A DNA stretch of 64,000 bases from Hydrogenimonas sp. SS33 (GCF_040436365.1 NZ_AP026369.1:1365501-1429500); one strand, 5' to 3'; counted from the stretch's first letter, positions 17,126 through 25,661 are shown. Numbers and translations are program-made. Notes: a model not told the origin generated them from the sequence alone.

Positions 17126-18289
17126 ATGCAACCATTTTCCGGACCTTTGAAAAAAGGGGTACTCCTGCTGTGGCTGGGAAGCGCCCTCTACGCCACCAAC
17201 GGCGACCTGCTCATCGGCGTGGGCGCCCAGACACGGGGCATGGGCGGCGCGGGCATCGCCTACGGCCACAAGTCGGAGTCATCGCTGGTCAACCCCGCCC
17301 TCATCGCCACGACCCCTGTCAGAGAGATGAGTGTGGGCGCGACCTTCTTCTATCCCGACATCGAAACCAAGACTTCGGTTATGAAAGATTTCGCCCAGAG
17401 CGACAGCGACTTCTACGTCATCCCCTTCGCCTCGGTCTCCAGGCCGATGGCAGAGCACTGGTATGTGGGGCTGGGCATGTGGGGGACGGCGGGCCTGGGG
17501 ACCGATTTTGAAGGCAACCCCGCGCTCTTCAACATGCAGACCGAATTCATGCTGATGCAGATCGCCCTCCCCGTCGCCTACCGGATGGGAAGCTGGAGCT
17601 TCGGCGTGGCTCCCATCGTCGAGTACGGATCGCTCGACATCTCCTACCATCTCGGCGGCAAATACGTCGACCCGGATGCGGCAGATGACTTCGGTTTCGG
17701 TTGGTCTGCCGGGTTCACCTACGACTTCGGCAACGGGCTGATCGTGGGAGCCGTCTACAAATCGCCCGTGAAAATGGCGTATGACGGCGTCCTCTCCGGC
17801 GCCACCGGCGGCCTGCTGGGCGACACCCTCACACAGCCCGAGGAGGTCGGGGCCGGCATCGACTATAGCTGGGCAGAACACCACTCCGTCGCCGTCGACT
17901 ACAAGCGCATCGGCTGGGGATCGGTGGCCGGGTACGAGGATTTCAACTGGAAAGACCAGGATGTCTTCGCCGTCGGCTACGAATACGCCACGCCCCAGTG
18001 GGCCCTGCGCGCCGGCTACAACCATGCCGAAAGCCCCGTCAAAACCCTACCGGGAGGATTCAATAACGGCGCGCTTCTGAATTTCATGAACCTGCTGGGC
18101 TTTCCTGCCACTTCCGAAGACCACTACACCGCCGGCGCCAGCTACACCATCAGCGACATCTCCTCCATGGACCTCACGTTCGTCTATTCACCCGTAAAAG
18201 AGAGGGAAGCGCCCATTCTTTTCAACAGCACCATCACCAACCGGCACAGCGAGATAAGCTTCACCCTGCAATACAATTACAAATACTGA
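17126..18289 (+). CDS. FadL/OmpP1/TodX-family outer-membrane transporter
   Basis: The protein (about 387 aa) has a signal peptide ending near LYATNG, then the family's N-terminal hatch-like segment (GVGAQTRGMGGAGIAYG, SSLVNPALIATTP), followed by amphipathic strands and the C-terminal aromatic SFTLQYNYKY. The family passes hydrophobic molecules across the outer membrane; the substrate here is unknown. The ATG at 17126 is chosen because the signal peptide follows directly; the open frame extends upstream into the chemoreceptor. A 43-bp near-copy of its 3' end lies at 25538-25580. Confidence 0.88.
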   Translation: MQPFSGPLKKGVLLLWLGSALYATNGDLLIGVGAQTRGMGGAGIAYGHKSESSLVNPALIATTPVREMSVGATFFYPDIETKTSVMKDFAQSDSDFYVIPFASVSRPMAEHWYVGLGMWGTAGLGTDFEGNPALFNMQTEFMLMQIALPVAYRMGSWSFGVAPIVEYGSLDISYHLGGKYVDPDAADDFGFGWSAGFTYDFGNGLIVGAVYKSPVKMAYDGVLSGATGGLLGDTLTQPEEVGAGIDYSWAEHHSVAVDYKRIGWGSVAGYEDFNWKDQDVFAVGYEYATPQWALRAGYNHAESPVKTLPGGFNNGALLNFMNLLGFPATSEDHYTAGASYTISDISSMDLTFVYSPVKEREAPILFNSTITNRHSEISFTLQYNYKY

Positions 18290-18365
18290 AACAAGGCACC
18301 TCCAATTTTAAAGGTGTCCATAGGTCATAGAGTCGTTGAAAGCCAAGGTTTGGTTTTGATTTACC

Positions 18366-18428
18366 GTGGGGTGTTCGCATCCTGTTTGGCATGATATAAT
18401 TCATGTTATAAAAAAACAAGGAGTGTGA
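18366..18428 (+). promoter_or_regulatory. Promoter and RBS of the SQR/YdhV-like operon
   Basis: A good -10 box TATAAT lies at 18395-18400 and AAGGAG lies directly upstream of the ATG. No clear -35 is seen. The 139-bp gap between the FadL gene and this operon also holds a weak hairpin (GGCACCT...AGGTGTCC, about 18295-18319) that may end the FadL transcript. Confidence 0.5.
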
Positions 18429-19901
18429 ATGGCTCGCGTCGTCATCATGGGAGGAGGGGTCGCCGGACACACGACGGCGACGTTTTTGGGCAAATGGCTC
18501 GGAAAAGAGCATGAGATCATCGTCGTGACACCCAACAGCCACTGGAACTGGATTCCGTCGAACATTTGGGTCGGCGTCGGACGGATGTCGAAGGAGCAGG
18601 TGGTCTTCCCCCTGGCGCCGGTCTACAAAAAGGTCAATGTCGATTACCGTCAGGCCAAAGCGCTTTCGATTCACCCGGAAGGCTCCAAAGAGAGTGAGAA
18701 GCCCTATATCGTCGTCGAATATACGGGGCAGGGCAAAGAGGGCACAAAAGAAGAGATCGCTTACGACTATCTCGTCAACGCCACCGGGCCCAAACTCAAT
18801 TTCGACGCGACTGAAGGGTTGGGGGACGGAAACAACCAATTGGGAAAACATACGGTTTCTGTCTGCACGGCTGACCATGCGCTCCATGCCAATAAAAAAC
18901 TTCGTGAGCTGTTCGAACGCGCCAAAAAGGGTGAGAAACTCAAAGTGGTCGTCGGAACGGGGCATGGAACATGCACCTGCCAGGGGGCGGCTTTCGAGTA
19001 TATCCTAAACATCGAAAAAGAGGCCCGTGACGCCGGCGTGAGGGAGAATATCGAACTTACCTGGTTCTCCAACGAACCCTCCTTGGGTGATTTCGGAATG
19101 GATAGTATCCATATGGGGGTGATGGGTTATGTGGCGGATACCAGCCTGTTGGCCGAATCCCTTTTTGCGGAGCGGGGAATTCACTGGATACTCAACGCCC
19201 ACGCCCACAAAATCGAAGAGGGCAAAATCCACTATGAGCTAGTTGACGGCACGATGGGCGAGCTGGAGTTCGATTTTGCCATGCTCATTCCCGCCTTTGG
19301 CGGTGTGGGCCTCAAAGCATACGACAAAGAGAATAATGATATTACCGATCAACTCTTTATGTCAAACGGTTTCATGAAAGTGGATGCCGACTACACTCCC
19401 AAGCCCTATGAGGAGTGGAAACCCTCCGACTGGCCCAAAACCTACCAATCACCGGTCTATAAAAACATCTTCGCCGCCGGCATCGCCTTCGCGCCGCCGC
19501 ATCCCATTTCCAAACCGCAAAAATCGCCCAACGGCACGCTCATTGTCGCCTCTCCTCCACGGACGGGGATGCCCTCCGGAACCATCGGCAAAGCGGTAGC
19601 GCATTCGATTCGCAATCTTATCGAACAGGGAGAAAACGCGCCGCTTCATGCTATCTCCATGGCGGAGATGGGTGCTCTTTGTGTCGCTTCCGCCGGGTAT
19701 GGGCTCAAGTCGGGCGAGGCGGTCTCTTTTACCGTCTATCCGCTTGTAAAAAATTTCGAGAAATATCCCGGAACCGGGCGAGATACGGGCAAAACATTCG
19801 GAACGATCGGGCTTGCGGGCCACTGGATCAAATATATCCTTCACTATATGTTTATCTACAAAGCCAAAGTCAAGCCGGGCTGGACCCTCATCCCCGAATA
19901 A
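18429..19901 (+). CDS. Sulfide:quinone reductase-like flavoprotein
   Basis: This 490-aa protein has the N-terminal FAD dinucleotide fold (VVIMGGGVAGHTTATFL) and SQR-family segments (NSHWNWIPSNIWVGVG). Cys146, Cys182/184 and Cys418 are candidates for the redox-active pair or trisulfide. There is no signal peptide. The C-terminal amphipathic stretch (GHWIKYILHYMFIYK) would sit on the membrane. SQR enzymes oxidise sulfide to sulfur chains and reduce quinone. It is longer than most SQRs (about 430 aa) and heads an operon with cytochrome b and a YdhV-like enzyme, so substrate and partner may differ from classic SQR. Confidence 0.8.
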   Translation: MARVVIMGGGVAGHTTATFLGKWLGKEHEIIVVTPNSHWNWIPSNIWVGVGRMSKEQVVFPLAPVYKKVNVDYRQAKALSIHPEGSKESEKPYIVVEYTGQGKEGTKEEIAYDYLVNATGPKLNFDATEGLGDGNNQLGKHTVSVCTADHALHANKKLRELFERAKKGEKLKVVVGTGHGTCTCQGAAFEYILNIEKEARDAGVRENIELTWFSNEPSLGDFGMDSIHMGVMGYVADTSLLAESLFAERGIHWILNAHAHKIEEGKIHYELVDGTMGELEFDFAMLIPAFGGVGLKAYDKENNDITDQLFMSNGFMKVDADYTPKPYEEWKPSDWPKTYQSPVYKNIFAAGIAFAPPHPISKPQKSPNGTLIVASPPRTGMPSGTIGKAVAHSIRNLIEQGENAPLHAISMAEMGALCVASAGYGLKSGEAVSFTVYPLVKNFEKYPGTGRDTGKTFGTIGLAGHWIKYILHYMFIYKAKVKPGWTLIPE

Positions 19902-19919
19902 AATAAGGAGAAAACAACG

Positions 19920-20102
19920 ATGAAAAAAGAAGAGATCAATTTCGCGCAAGAGCAATTCAAGCGTACGATGATACCGGGCAAGGTTCAGAGATTTCTGCGT
20001 CACTGCGTTTTGACTCAGCTCATTTCGCTCATACACTACTCCATCCGGGCGCTGGGTATCATACTGCTCAATCTCCGCAACGAAAAAGAGATTCCGCAAT
20101 AA
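19920..20102 (+). CDS. Small protein of unknown function in the oxidoreductase operon
   Basis: A 60-aa basic protein (MKKEEINFAQEQFKRTMIPG...) whose middle (VLTQLISLIHYSIRALGIILL) is a weakly hydrophobic, possibly amphipathic helix. AAGGAG precedes the ATG at the usual distance. It lies between the SQR-like and cytochrome b genes with short gaps and the same strand, so it may be an accessory peptide of the complex. I do not recognise the family. Confidence 0.65.
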   Translation: MKKEEINFAQEQFKRTMIPGKVQRFLRHCVLTQLISLIHYSIRALGIILLNLRNEKEIPQ

Positions 20103-20157
20103 TCCTCCCTCTCAATCGGGTTGAGGATGCATCAGCAGACAAAAAAGGAGTGGCAAT

Positions 20158-20949
20158 ATGTTACAAGAAGGCGCCGGAAAAACTTCGCTCTTTTTCTTCG
20201 ACCACTACTGGTGGTTTATCTACCTGGTGCTCTTTGGCGCACTGCTGCTTAGCGCCTATACGGTTAGACCCAGTCCCTACTGCAAGAATGGCCAGGTATT
20301 GCGGCACGACTGGGCGGCGCGGTTTAGCCACTGGTTCAATGCTGTGGGGATTCTTCTATTGCTTTATAGCGGATGGGAGCTTGGCTTTTTGGGCTTTCCC
20401 AGGAGGGTTTTCGGAACGGACGAGATCCGTTTTATGTTCAACCTCCATTTTATCGGTGCCGCACTCTTTTTGCTCGGTGCCGTCTTTTGGCTTGGCAATA
20501 TGTTTCTTGATACAAAGAGGCTGAAGCAGCACGCCCCCTACAGCGGCTCTATCAAAGATGCCATTCTTCACTACCTCCACCTTGCGGGGCTTGTCAAAAT
20601 GGAGGGTGCACCGACTGGAAAATATGAAGCGAGTGAACGCTTGGCATTCATTCCGCTAACCCTTTTGGCTCTTTTTATGGGCATAACGGGGTTGATAAAG
20701 ATGACGGCACATGCGATCTATCTTCCGACCCCTGTGCTGCAATTTGCTACGACCACCCACGACTATTCGACATTCCTGCTTGCTGTTTTGCTTGTATTTC
20801 ACATTATTCTGGCTGCGGTCGTGCCCTGGGCCTGGCCGCTCTTTCGCTCGATGATCACGGGCTTTGTTCCCTTGGAATTTGTCAAAGAGCATCACAAAAG
20901 ATGGTACAAAGAGCTGCAAGAAGAAGGAGCCTGCGATGCAGAACAGTGA
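20158..20949 (+). CDS. Di-haem cytochrome b membrane subunit (FdnI/YdhU-like)
   Basis: This 263-aa protein has four or five membrane spans. Candidate haem-ligand histidines lie in AARFSHWFNAVGILLLLYSG, MFNLHFIGAALFLLG and HDYSTFLLAVLLVFHIILAA, the pattern of formate-dehydrogenase gamma-type cytochromes b. Such subunits pass electrons between a periplasm-facing Fe-S protein and the quinone pool. AAAGGAG precedes the ATG. Its 3' end overlaps the ferredoxin start by 14 nt. The size is close to E. coli YdhU, the cytochrome of the ydhV operon. Confidence 0.85.
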   Translation: MLQEGAGKTSLFFFDHYWWFIYLVLFGALLLSAYTVRPSPYCKNGQVLRHDWAARFSHWFNAVGILLLLYSGWELGFLGFPRRVFGTDEIRFMFNLHFIGAALFLLGAVFWLGNMFLDTKRLKQHAPYSGSIKDAILHYLHLAGLVKMEGAPTGKYEASERLAFIPLTLLALFMGITGLIKMTAHAIYLPTPVLQFATTTHDYSTFLLAVLLVFHIILAAVVPWAWPLFRSMITGFVPLEFVKEHHKRWYKELQEEGACDAEQ

Positions 20950-21643
20950 ACCCAAATTCGGCGGAATGGATCGAAGAACCTTTTTGAAGGTACTTGCCGC
21001 CAGTGGTGTGACGGCGACGGCAGGGGCAGCGTTTATGCTTCCGGGAACCAACCTGATGGTGATGCCCAACTCCAAAGGCTACCTCGTGGTCGATATGGCC
21101 AAATGCATGGGGTGTGTCAGCTGTATGATGGCCTGTTCGATGGTGCATCACGGCGAATCATCCCTTTCGCTTTCTCGCATTCAGATCCAGCAGGACGCTT
21201 TTCAGAAATTTCCCGACGACATTCATATGGCAGTGTGTCATCAGTGCGAAGATGCCCCCTGTGTCAACGCCTGCCCGGTCGAAGCCGACCATGTCGATAT
21301 TGTCCACGGCAATATCCGCACCATCGACCCCGACCGCTGTATCGGCTGCACCCAGTGTATCGACGCCTGTCCGTGGCTGCCCAAACGGTTGCAGTTCAAT
21401 CCCAAAACGAGGAAAGTCCAAAAGTGCGATCTTTGCGCCAACACCCCTTACCTCGACGAAAAGGGCGGACCCGGCGGTACGCAAACCTGCGTCAAAGTTT
21501 GTCCGGTCGGAGCGATTTCGTATGTAGAGAAGATGCCCAAACAGCACGACCCCTACGCCTACAATGTCAATCTGCGCGACAAAAGCTGGGTCGAAGTGGG
21601 CCATACCGACAAAGATTTTAAACTGAACGAGGGGAAGGTATGA
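20936..21643 (+). CDS. Tat-signal ferredoxin with four [4Fe-4S] clusters (electron-transfer subunit)
   Basis: This 235-aa protein begins with a Tat-type leader (DRRTFLKVLAASGVTATAGAA) and has four cysteine groups: CMGCVSCMMAC, CHQCEDAPCVNACP, CIGCTQCIDACP and CDLC...CVKVCP, the DmsB/HybA/PsrB layout. It would wire the catalytic subunit to cytochrome b. The Tat leader implies that the complex faces the periplasm, the catalytic subunit being carried along. GAAGGAG precedes the ATG at 20936, inside the end of the cytochrome gene. It overlaps the next gene by four bases (ATGA). Confidence 0.9.
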   Translation: MQNSEPKFGGMDRRTFLKVLAASGVTATAGAAFMLPGTNLMVMPNSKGYLVVDMAKCMGCVSCMMACSMVHHGESSLSLSRIQIQQDAFQKFPDDIHMAVCHQCEDAPCVNACPVEADHVDIVHGNIRTIDPDRCIGCTQCIDACPWLPKRLQFNPKTRKVQKCDLCANTPYLDEKGGPGGTQTCVKVCPVGAISYVEKMPKQHDPYAYNVNLRDKSWVEVGHTDKDFKLNEGKV

Positions 21644-23790
21644 GCGATATCACAAACAGAGGATATGCCGGGAAGATTTTGCATCTGAAGCTCTCCACGC
21701 TCGAATATGAGGTCATCCCTACAGAAAAGTATGTCGAGTGGGGTGGCGGCAACGGCATGGGAACCGCGCTCTACTGGGACTTTTGCGAAGATAAAACCAT
21801 CCAAGACGGCCGGGATGAGAAGAATGTGGTGGTCATCGCTACTTCGCCCCTTTGCGGTACCGCCACTCCCTCGGCCGGAGGCAGATGCGAAATTGTCGGT
21901 ACCGCCTGCGGGCTCTACCCCGAGAGCTTCTTTAGCCGCTCCAACATCGGCGGGCGGCTCTCTTCGATGATGAAATATGCCGGCTGGGATGCCATCGTCA
22001 TCAGCGGCAAAGCGCCAAAACCGGTCTGGGTGGAGATCCAGAACTCGCTGGTGCGTTATCACAGCGCCGAAGCACTTTGGGGCAAAGATGCCCATGAGAC
22101 GCAACTGAGGCTCTTTGGCATACTCGATCGCAAAAATGAAGGCTGGGGATGGCAGCCGCTTCCGGGCAAAGGAGCGGGTGATAGCGGCTACACGACCCAA
22201 ATACCGGCTATCGCGGCGATCTCTCAAGCCGGAGAGAGGCTACAGACGATGGCGGGGATTTTGCACGACGCGGGCAATATCTCGGGGCAAGGCGGTTTTG
22301 GCGCCGTGTGGGGTTCTAAGAACCTCAAAGCCATTTCGGTATTGGGCACCGGGGCGGTCAAGGCGGCAGATCCCGCCGCACTGATACGCGCCCGTTTCAA
22401 AGTCAAGGAGCGTTACGCCCCTGATGTCCAGAAACCCGATTTGCTTGCGTGGTCCTTTCTCTCCTACCCAAAACCCATCGCCTTTGCCGGAGACTACGAC
22501 CAAAGCCGCCGCTCGGCCTGTGTAGGATGTGTGATGGGGTGTCGGCAACGCTTCTCTACCGGTGTGGGCAATCAGGTCAAGTGCCAGGCGTCGGCGTGGT
22601 ATCTGGCGTATATCAAAAAATACGCCAAAAAGCATCCCGAAGAGATTGACCTCAATAACGAAAAACAGATCGTCGAAATCAGCAACTACGCCGCCGATCT
22701 GTGCAACCGCTACGCTCTTAACACCTACCTCTTTCAGCACGCGCTACCGTGGCTTGAGGGGCTTTGGCACAGAGGGTTGCTGGGTAAAGGCAAGCAGGTA
22801 CCGAGTGAACTTGATTTCGACAAACTCGGATCCAAAGCTTTTGTCAAAGAGTTTTGCGAAGCTTTCGCCTTTAGAAAAGACATCGGTGCGCTCTTTGGCG
22901 ACGGCTTTGTGCACGGCGTCATCAAGCTGGGCTTGGAAGAGGATTACAAAAACGGTACCCTCGATTTCCCATACTGGGGAATCCAGGAGCACGGATACGA
23001 CCCAAGGGCCGAAGTGGAGTGGGGGTATGCCTCCATTCTGACCGACCGCGACGTCAATTCGCATGAATTCAATCAGCTTTACTGGAATATCTCCATCTAT
23101 ACGCTCATGGGTCTCAAACCTCGCATCTCCGCCGAAAAGCTCGTGCATCTCATCGCCGAAAAGCTCAAACCCTATGTGGACGGGCCGGAGTGTATGGACT
23201 TTTCTGAGGAGAATATCTACTCGGACGCGGTTTTGAACCTTACACGCTGGTATATCCACTACAATCGCTTCTGGAAAAATTCTGCGCTCTTTTGTGATTT
23301 GCGCTGGGCCAACCTCTTTCACAGCAGAGGCGATGACGCCGGCAACGAAGGCGCTACCGGCGATCCGGAAGTGGGAGAGCAGGTCTACTGGAATGCCGTT
23401 ACCGGGGAGAACATAAGCATCGTCGACGGACTCAAAAGGGGATACCGCGTCATCGTGCTGCAAAACGCCATCTGGGCACTGCAGGGCAGACACCGCGACA
23501 AGGTGCATTTTGCCGATTTTATCTACGAAAAACCCTTCGAGAAGGGGGAGTTTCCCTTCTATATGTGGACGGTGCGCGACAAGGAGGGCAAGTGGCGTTA
23601 CGGCGATATCATGCACCGCAAACTCGATAGAGAAAAATTCGAAGATTTCAAAACCCGCTACTACCTCGCCGAAGGGCTCGACCCCAAAACCGGCTGGCCA
23701 ACCGAAGAGACACTGAAAAAGCTCAAGCTCGATTTTGCTATCGACGAGCTCAAAGAACACGGTAAACTGCCTGAAAGCAACGCATCATGA
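21640..23790 (+). CDS. YdhV-like tungsten/molybdenum oxidoreductase (aldehyde:ferredoxin oxidoreductase family)
   Basis: This 716-aa protein opens with GYAGKILHLKLST, and has the cofactor loop (GNGMGTALYW) and cluster cysteines C294-x2-C297-x3-C301 with C354 (AADLCNRYAL) as probable fourth ligand. The C-terminus (DPKTGWPTEETLKKL) closely parallels that of E. coli YdhV as I remember it, a bis-molybdopterin enzyme of unknown substrate. It has no export signal of its own. In the family the active site is a W or Mo bis-pyranopterin beside one [4Fe-4S] cluster. The ferredoxin and cytochrome b partners suggest quinone-linked oxidation or reduction of an unknown substrate. Confidence 0.88.
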   Translation: MSDITNRGYAGKILHLKLSTLEYEVIPTEKYVEWGGGNGMGTALYWDFCEDKTIQDGRDEKNVVVIATSPLCGTATPSAGGRCEIVGTACGLYPESFFSRSNIGGRLSSMMKYAGWDAIVISGKAPKPVWVEIQNSLVRYHSAEALWGKDAHETQLRLFGILDRKNEGWGWQPLPGKGAGDSGYTTQIPAIAAISQAGERLQTMAGILHDAGNISGQGGFGAVWGSKNLKAISVLGTGAVKAADPAALIRARFKVKERYAPDVQKPDLLAWSFLSYPKPIAFAGDYDQSRRSACVGCVMGCRQRFSTGVGNQVKCQASAWYLAYIKKYAKKHPEEIDLNNEKQIVEISNYAADLCNRYALNTYLFQHALPWLEGLWHRGLLGKGKQVPSELDFDKLGSKAFVKEFCEAFAFRKDIGALFGDGFVHGVIKLGLEEDYKNGTLDFPYWGIQEHGYDPRAEVEWGYASILTDRDVNSHEFNQLYWNISIYTLMGLKPRISAEKLVHLIAEKLKPYVDGPECMDFSEENIYSDAVLNLTRWYIHYNRFWKNSALFCDLRWANLFHSRGDDAGNEGATGDPEVGEQVYWNAVTGENISIVDGLKRGYRVIVLQNAIWALQGRHRDKVHFADFIYEKPFEKGEFPFYMWTVRDKEGKWRYGDIMHRKLDREKFEDFKTRYYLAEGLDPKTGWPTEETLKKLKLDFAIDELKEHGKLPESNAS

Positions 23791-24173
23791 GCCAGGAGCG
23801 CGACTATTTGCTAAGAGAACTGCCCTATGAGGAGTGGTTTGAAGCCGCCACCTTGACCGGTTCGAAGATGATTATCCGGGAAGCCATCGGCTCACTGGAG
23901 GAGCTAAAAGACTTTTTCAATCCCATCAGAGACGACATGATCCCCTCCATCCGACTGCCCGAATTGGCTGTTTGGCTCAGGGAGACATTGGGCGACAAGG
24001 TGCTTGCCGAGAAAGTCGAGAAAATTTTGCAGACAACGCCGGTCTATATCGAGCAGTGCAGGAGAGTTAGAGAGGCGGTGATAGAACGGTATGGGAAGCT
24101 TACCGGTGAAATCCAGGGCACCTCCAAGAAAATCGAGGAGTGTTCCACCCCCCTAAGTCAAAACGGCTCTTAG
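23787..24173 (+). CDS. Unknown 128-aa protein coupled to the YdhV-like gene
   Basis: The ATG overlaps the oxidoreductase stop codon (ATGA), so translation is probably coupled. The protein is soluble, mostly helical and acidic (YEEWFEAATLTGSKMII, ELAVWLRETLGDKVLAEKVEKIL). A dedicated assembly chaperone for the catalytic subunit would fit the position, as many exported Mo/W enzymes have one, but the sequence does not match a chaperone family I recognise. Confidence 0.72.
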   Translation: MSQERDYLLRELPYEEWFEAATLTGSKMIIREAIGSLEELKDFFNPIRDDMIPSIRLPELAVWLRETLGDKVLAEKVEKILQTTPVYIEQCRRVREAVIERYGKLTGEIQGTSKKIEECSTPLSQNGS

Positions 24174-24293
24174 AACAGATTCGATATACTACCCAAGCCC
24201 ATAAAACAGGTCCTTTTGCAATTGAAACCTTGACGAATCAGGAAAAAATCTTCCCATGAACAGAAAAAAAACATCGGATTATTCTCTTGGCAA

Positions 24294-25382
24294 GTGCTGC
24301 TCATGCTGTTGTTTACCCTGGGTCTGGGCGGATGTTCTAGCTTTGGCCCACGTTCGGTACCGGTGGATCGTTTCGATTACAATGAAGCCGTTTCCCGCTC
24401 CTCGGCCAAGCAAATGTTGATGAATCTGGTACGGTTGCGCTACCTGGATTTTCCCTCTTTTCTTGCCGTCACTTCCATCATCACCTCATACACCTACGAG
24501 GGCTCATTGGGGCTGGGAACCACGATCGGTCTTCATGCATCGAGCGATAGCGAGGCCAGGGGCGATGTGAACCTCCTCTATTCGGAACGGCCGACCATCA
24601 CCTATACACCCATCACCGGCCGTGAATTTATAAGGAAACTGCTTCTGCCCATTCCCGCATCCACCATCTTTGCCATGGCCCAGTCAGGCTGGACGGTGGA
24701 TCTGCTGTTGTTCAGCGGCATCAACCGTATCAATGACATTCTCAATTTCTCTTTTACCGCCATTCCGCCGCCCGGCGAGGTGGAACTGCGCCGCCAGAGA
24801 CAGAACGACATCGAGAATGCCATGCGTTTCCAACATCTAATCCGCCTGTTGCTCGTTCTCGAAGAGCGCGGCATCATAGAATTTCAAGCGAAGCATGCCG
24901 GCAAGAATGAGTTTCCCACTTTGATCATCAGACGGAATGTTTCCGGTAGCGAGCGGGCGCTGGTAAAGGAATTTCGCTCCATGCTCGGTCTGAAGCCCGA
25001 ATATGATACCTTCCGCATCATCCAGCGGGTGGCGGGGCGAAAGGAGGATGAAATCACCATTCAAACCCGATCCTTGCTCGCTATCATGGCTTTTGTCTCA
25101 AAGGGGGTAGATGTGCCCGAAGAGCACCGGAAACGGGGCTGGGTCGAGGGCGGTCCCGTGGTGGACGCCAACGGAAAACGGATCATCCATTTTCACGTCC
25201 GCTCATCCGCCACGCGGCCCGAAGGGGCATATCTTTCGGTGAAGTACCGCGGCTACTGGTTCTACATCGATCAGAGAGACCTGAAAAGCAAACGTTTCTT
25301 CAATTACCTGTTGGCCCTGTTTCAACTACAGTCCCCCGCCAACGATTCCGAAAAACCCCTTGTCACCCTGCCGGCGGGGTGA
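24294..25382 (+). CDS. Outer-membrane-type lipoprotein of unknown function, start possibly frameshifted
   Basis: A 362-aa protein read from GTG 24294, with a lipobox LGLGGCSS and a long body (DYNEAVSRSSAKQMLMNLVRLRYLDFPSFL) that is not assigned to a family. No ribosome-binding site serves the GTG and the signal peptide lacks a basic start. Upstream, ATG 24256 has AGGA about 12 nt before it and starts MNRKK, but an A8 tract (24264-24271) leaves it out of frame; nine A would give a full signal peptide. Either the gene is phase-variable, or it is disrupted, or one base is missing from the assembly. Confidence 0.72.
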   Translation: MLLMLLFTLGLGGCSSFGPRSVPVDRFDYNEAVSRSSAKQMLMNLVRLRYLDFPSFLAVTSIITSYTYEGSLGLGTTIGLHASSDSEARGDVNLLYSERPTITYTPITGREFIRKLLLPIPASTIFAMAQSGWTVDLLLFSGINRINDILNFSFTAIPPPGEVELRRQRQNDIENAMRFQHLIRLLLVLEERGIIEFQAKHAGKNEFPTLIIRRNVSGSERALVKEFRSMLGLKPEYDTFRIIQRVAGRKEDEITIQTRSLLAIMAFVSKGVDVPEEHRKRGWVEGGPVVDANGKRIIHFHVRSSATRPEGAYLSVKYRGYWFYIDQRDLKSKRFFNYLLALFQLQSPANDSEKPLVTLPAG

Positions 25383-25537
25383 AACTGTTTCAGATTGGAG
25401 CGACGGGTTGGGCCGGGAAGAATATTATTGGCACTTAATGGAGACAGGTGATAGATTCTACAGATTCCCGACACATCGCAACCGGCAATAAAACAATGAA
25501 ACGGAAGGAACAGTGATTATCACCCGGCCCCTTTATA
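25383..25537. other. Intergenic DNA, no feature recognised
   Basis: About 155 bp between the lipoprotein stop codon and the FadL 3'-end remnant. No open frame, RNA gene or strong hairpin is seen. Confidence 0.6.
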
Positions 25538-25580
25538 CAGCGAGATGAGTTTCACCCTGCAATACATTTACAAATATTGA
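25538..25580 (+). pseudogene. Remnant of the 3' end of a FadL/OmpP1 gene
   Basis: The 43 bp encode SEMSFTLQYIYKY and a TGA stop, against SEISFTLQYNYKY and TGA at the end of the FadL-type gene at 17126-18289. Only four bases differ up to the stop. No further homology is evident upstream. It is either what is left of a second FadL paralogue or the far end of a direct duplication bracketing the 18.4-25.4 kb block. Confidence 0.8.
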
Positions 25581-25626
25581 GAGAGGTCGTATAATACCGG
25601 TTGGACAATCGGAGGGAGAGACATCA

Positions 25627-25648
25627 GGGCACCTCGATGGAGGTGCCC
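25627..25648 (-). terminator. Hairpin after the NodT-like gene
   Basis: A perfect 9-bp stem, GGGCACCTC/GAGGTGCCC with a 4-nt loop, starts 13 nt after the stop codon of the minus-strand NodT-like gene. There is no clear T tract, so it may be a terminator or an mRNA-stabilising hairpin. Confidence 0.55.
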
Positions 25649-25661
25649 GGCAGAAGAGGTG

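Noticed and set aside
18429-19901. Naming the flavoprotein sqr
   Set aside because: The fold and several segments fit SQR, but its length and partner genes differ, so a symbol would overstate the evidence.
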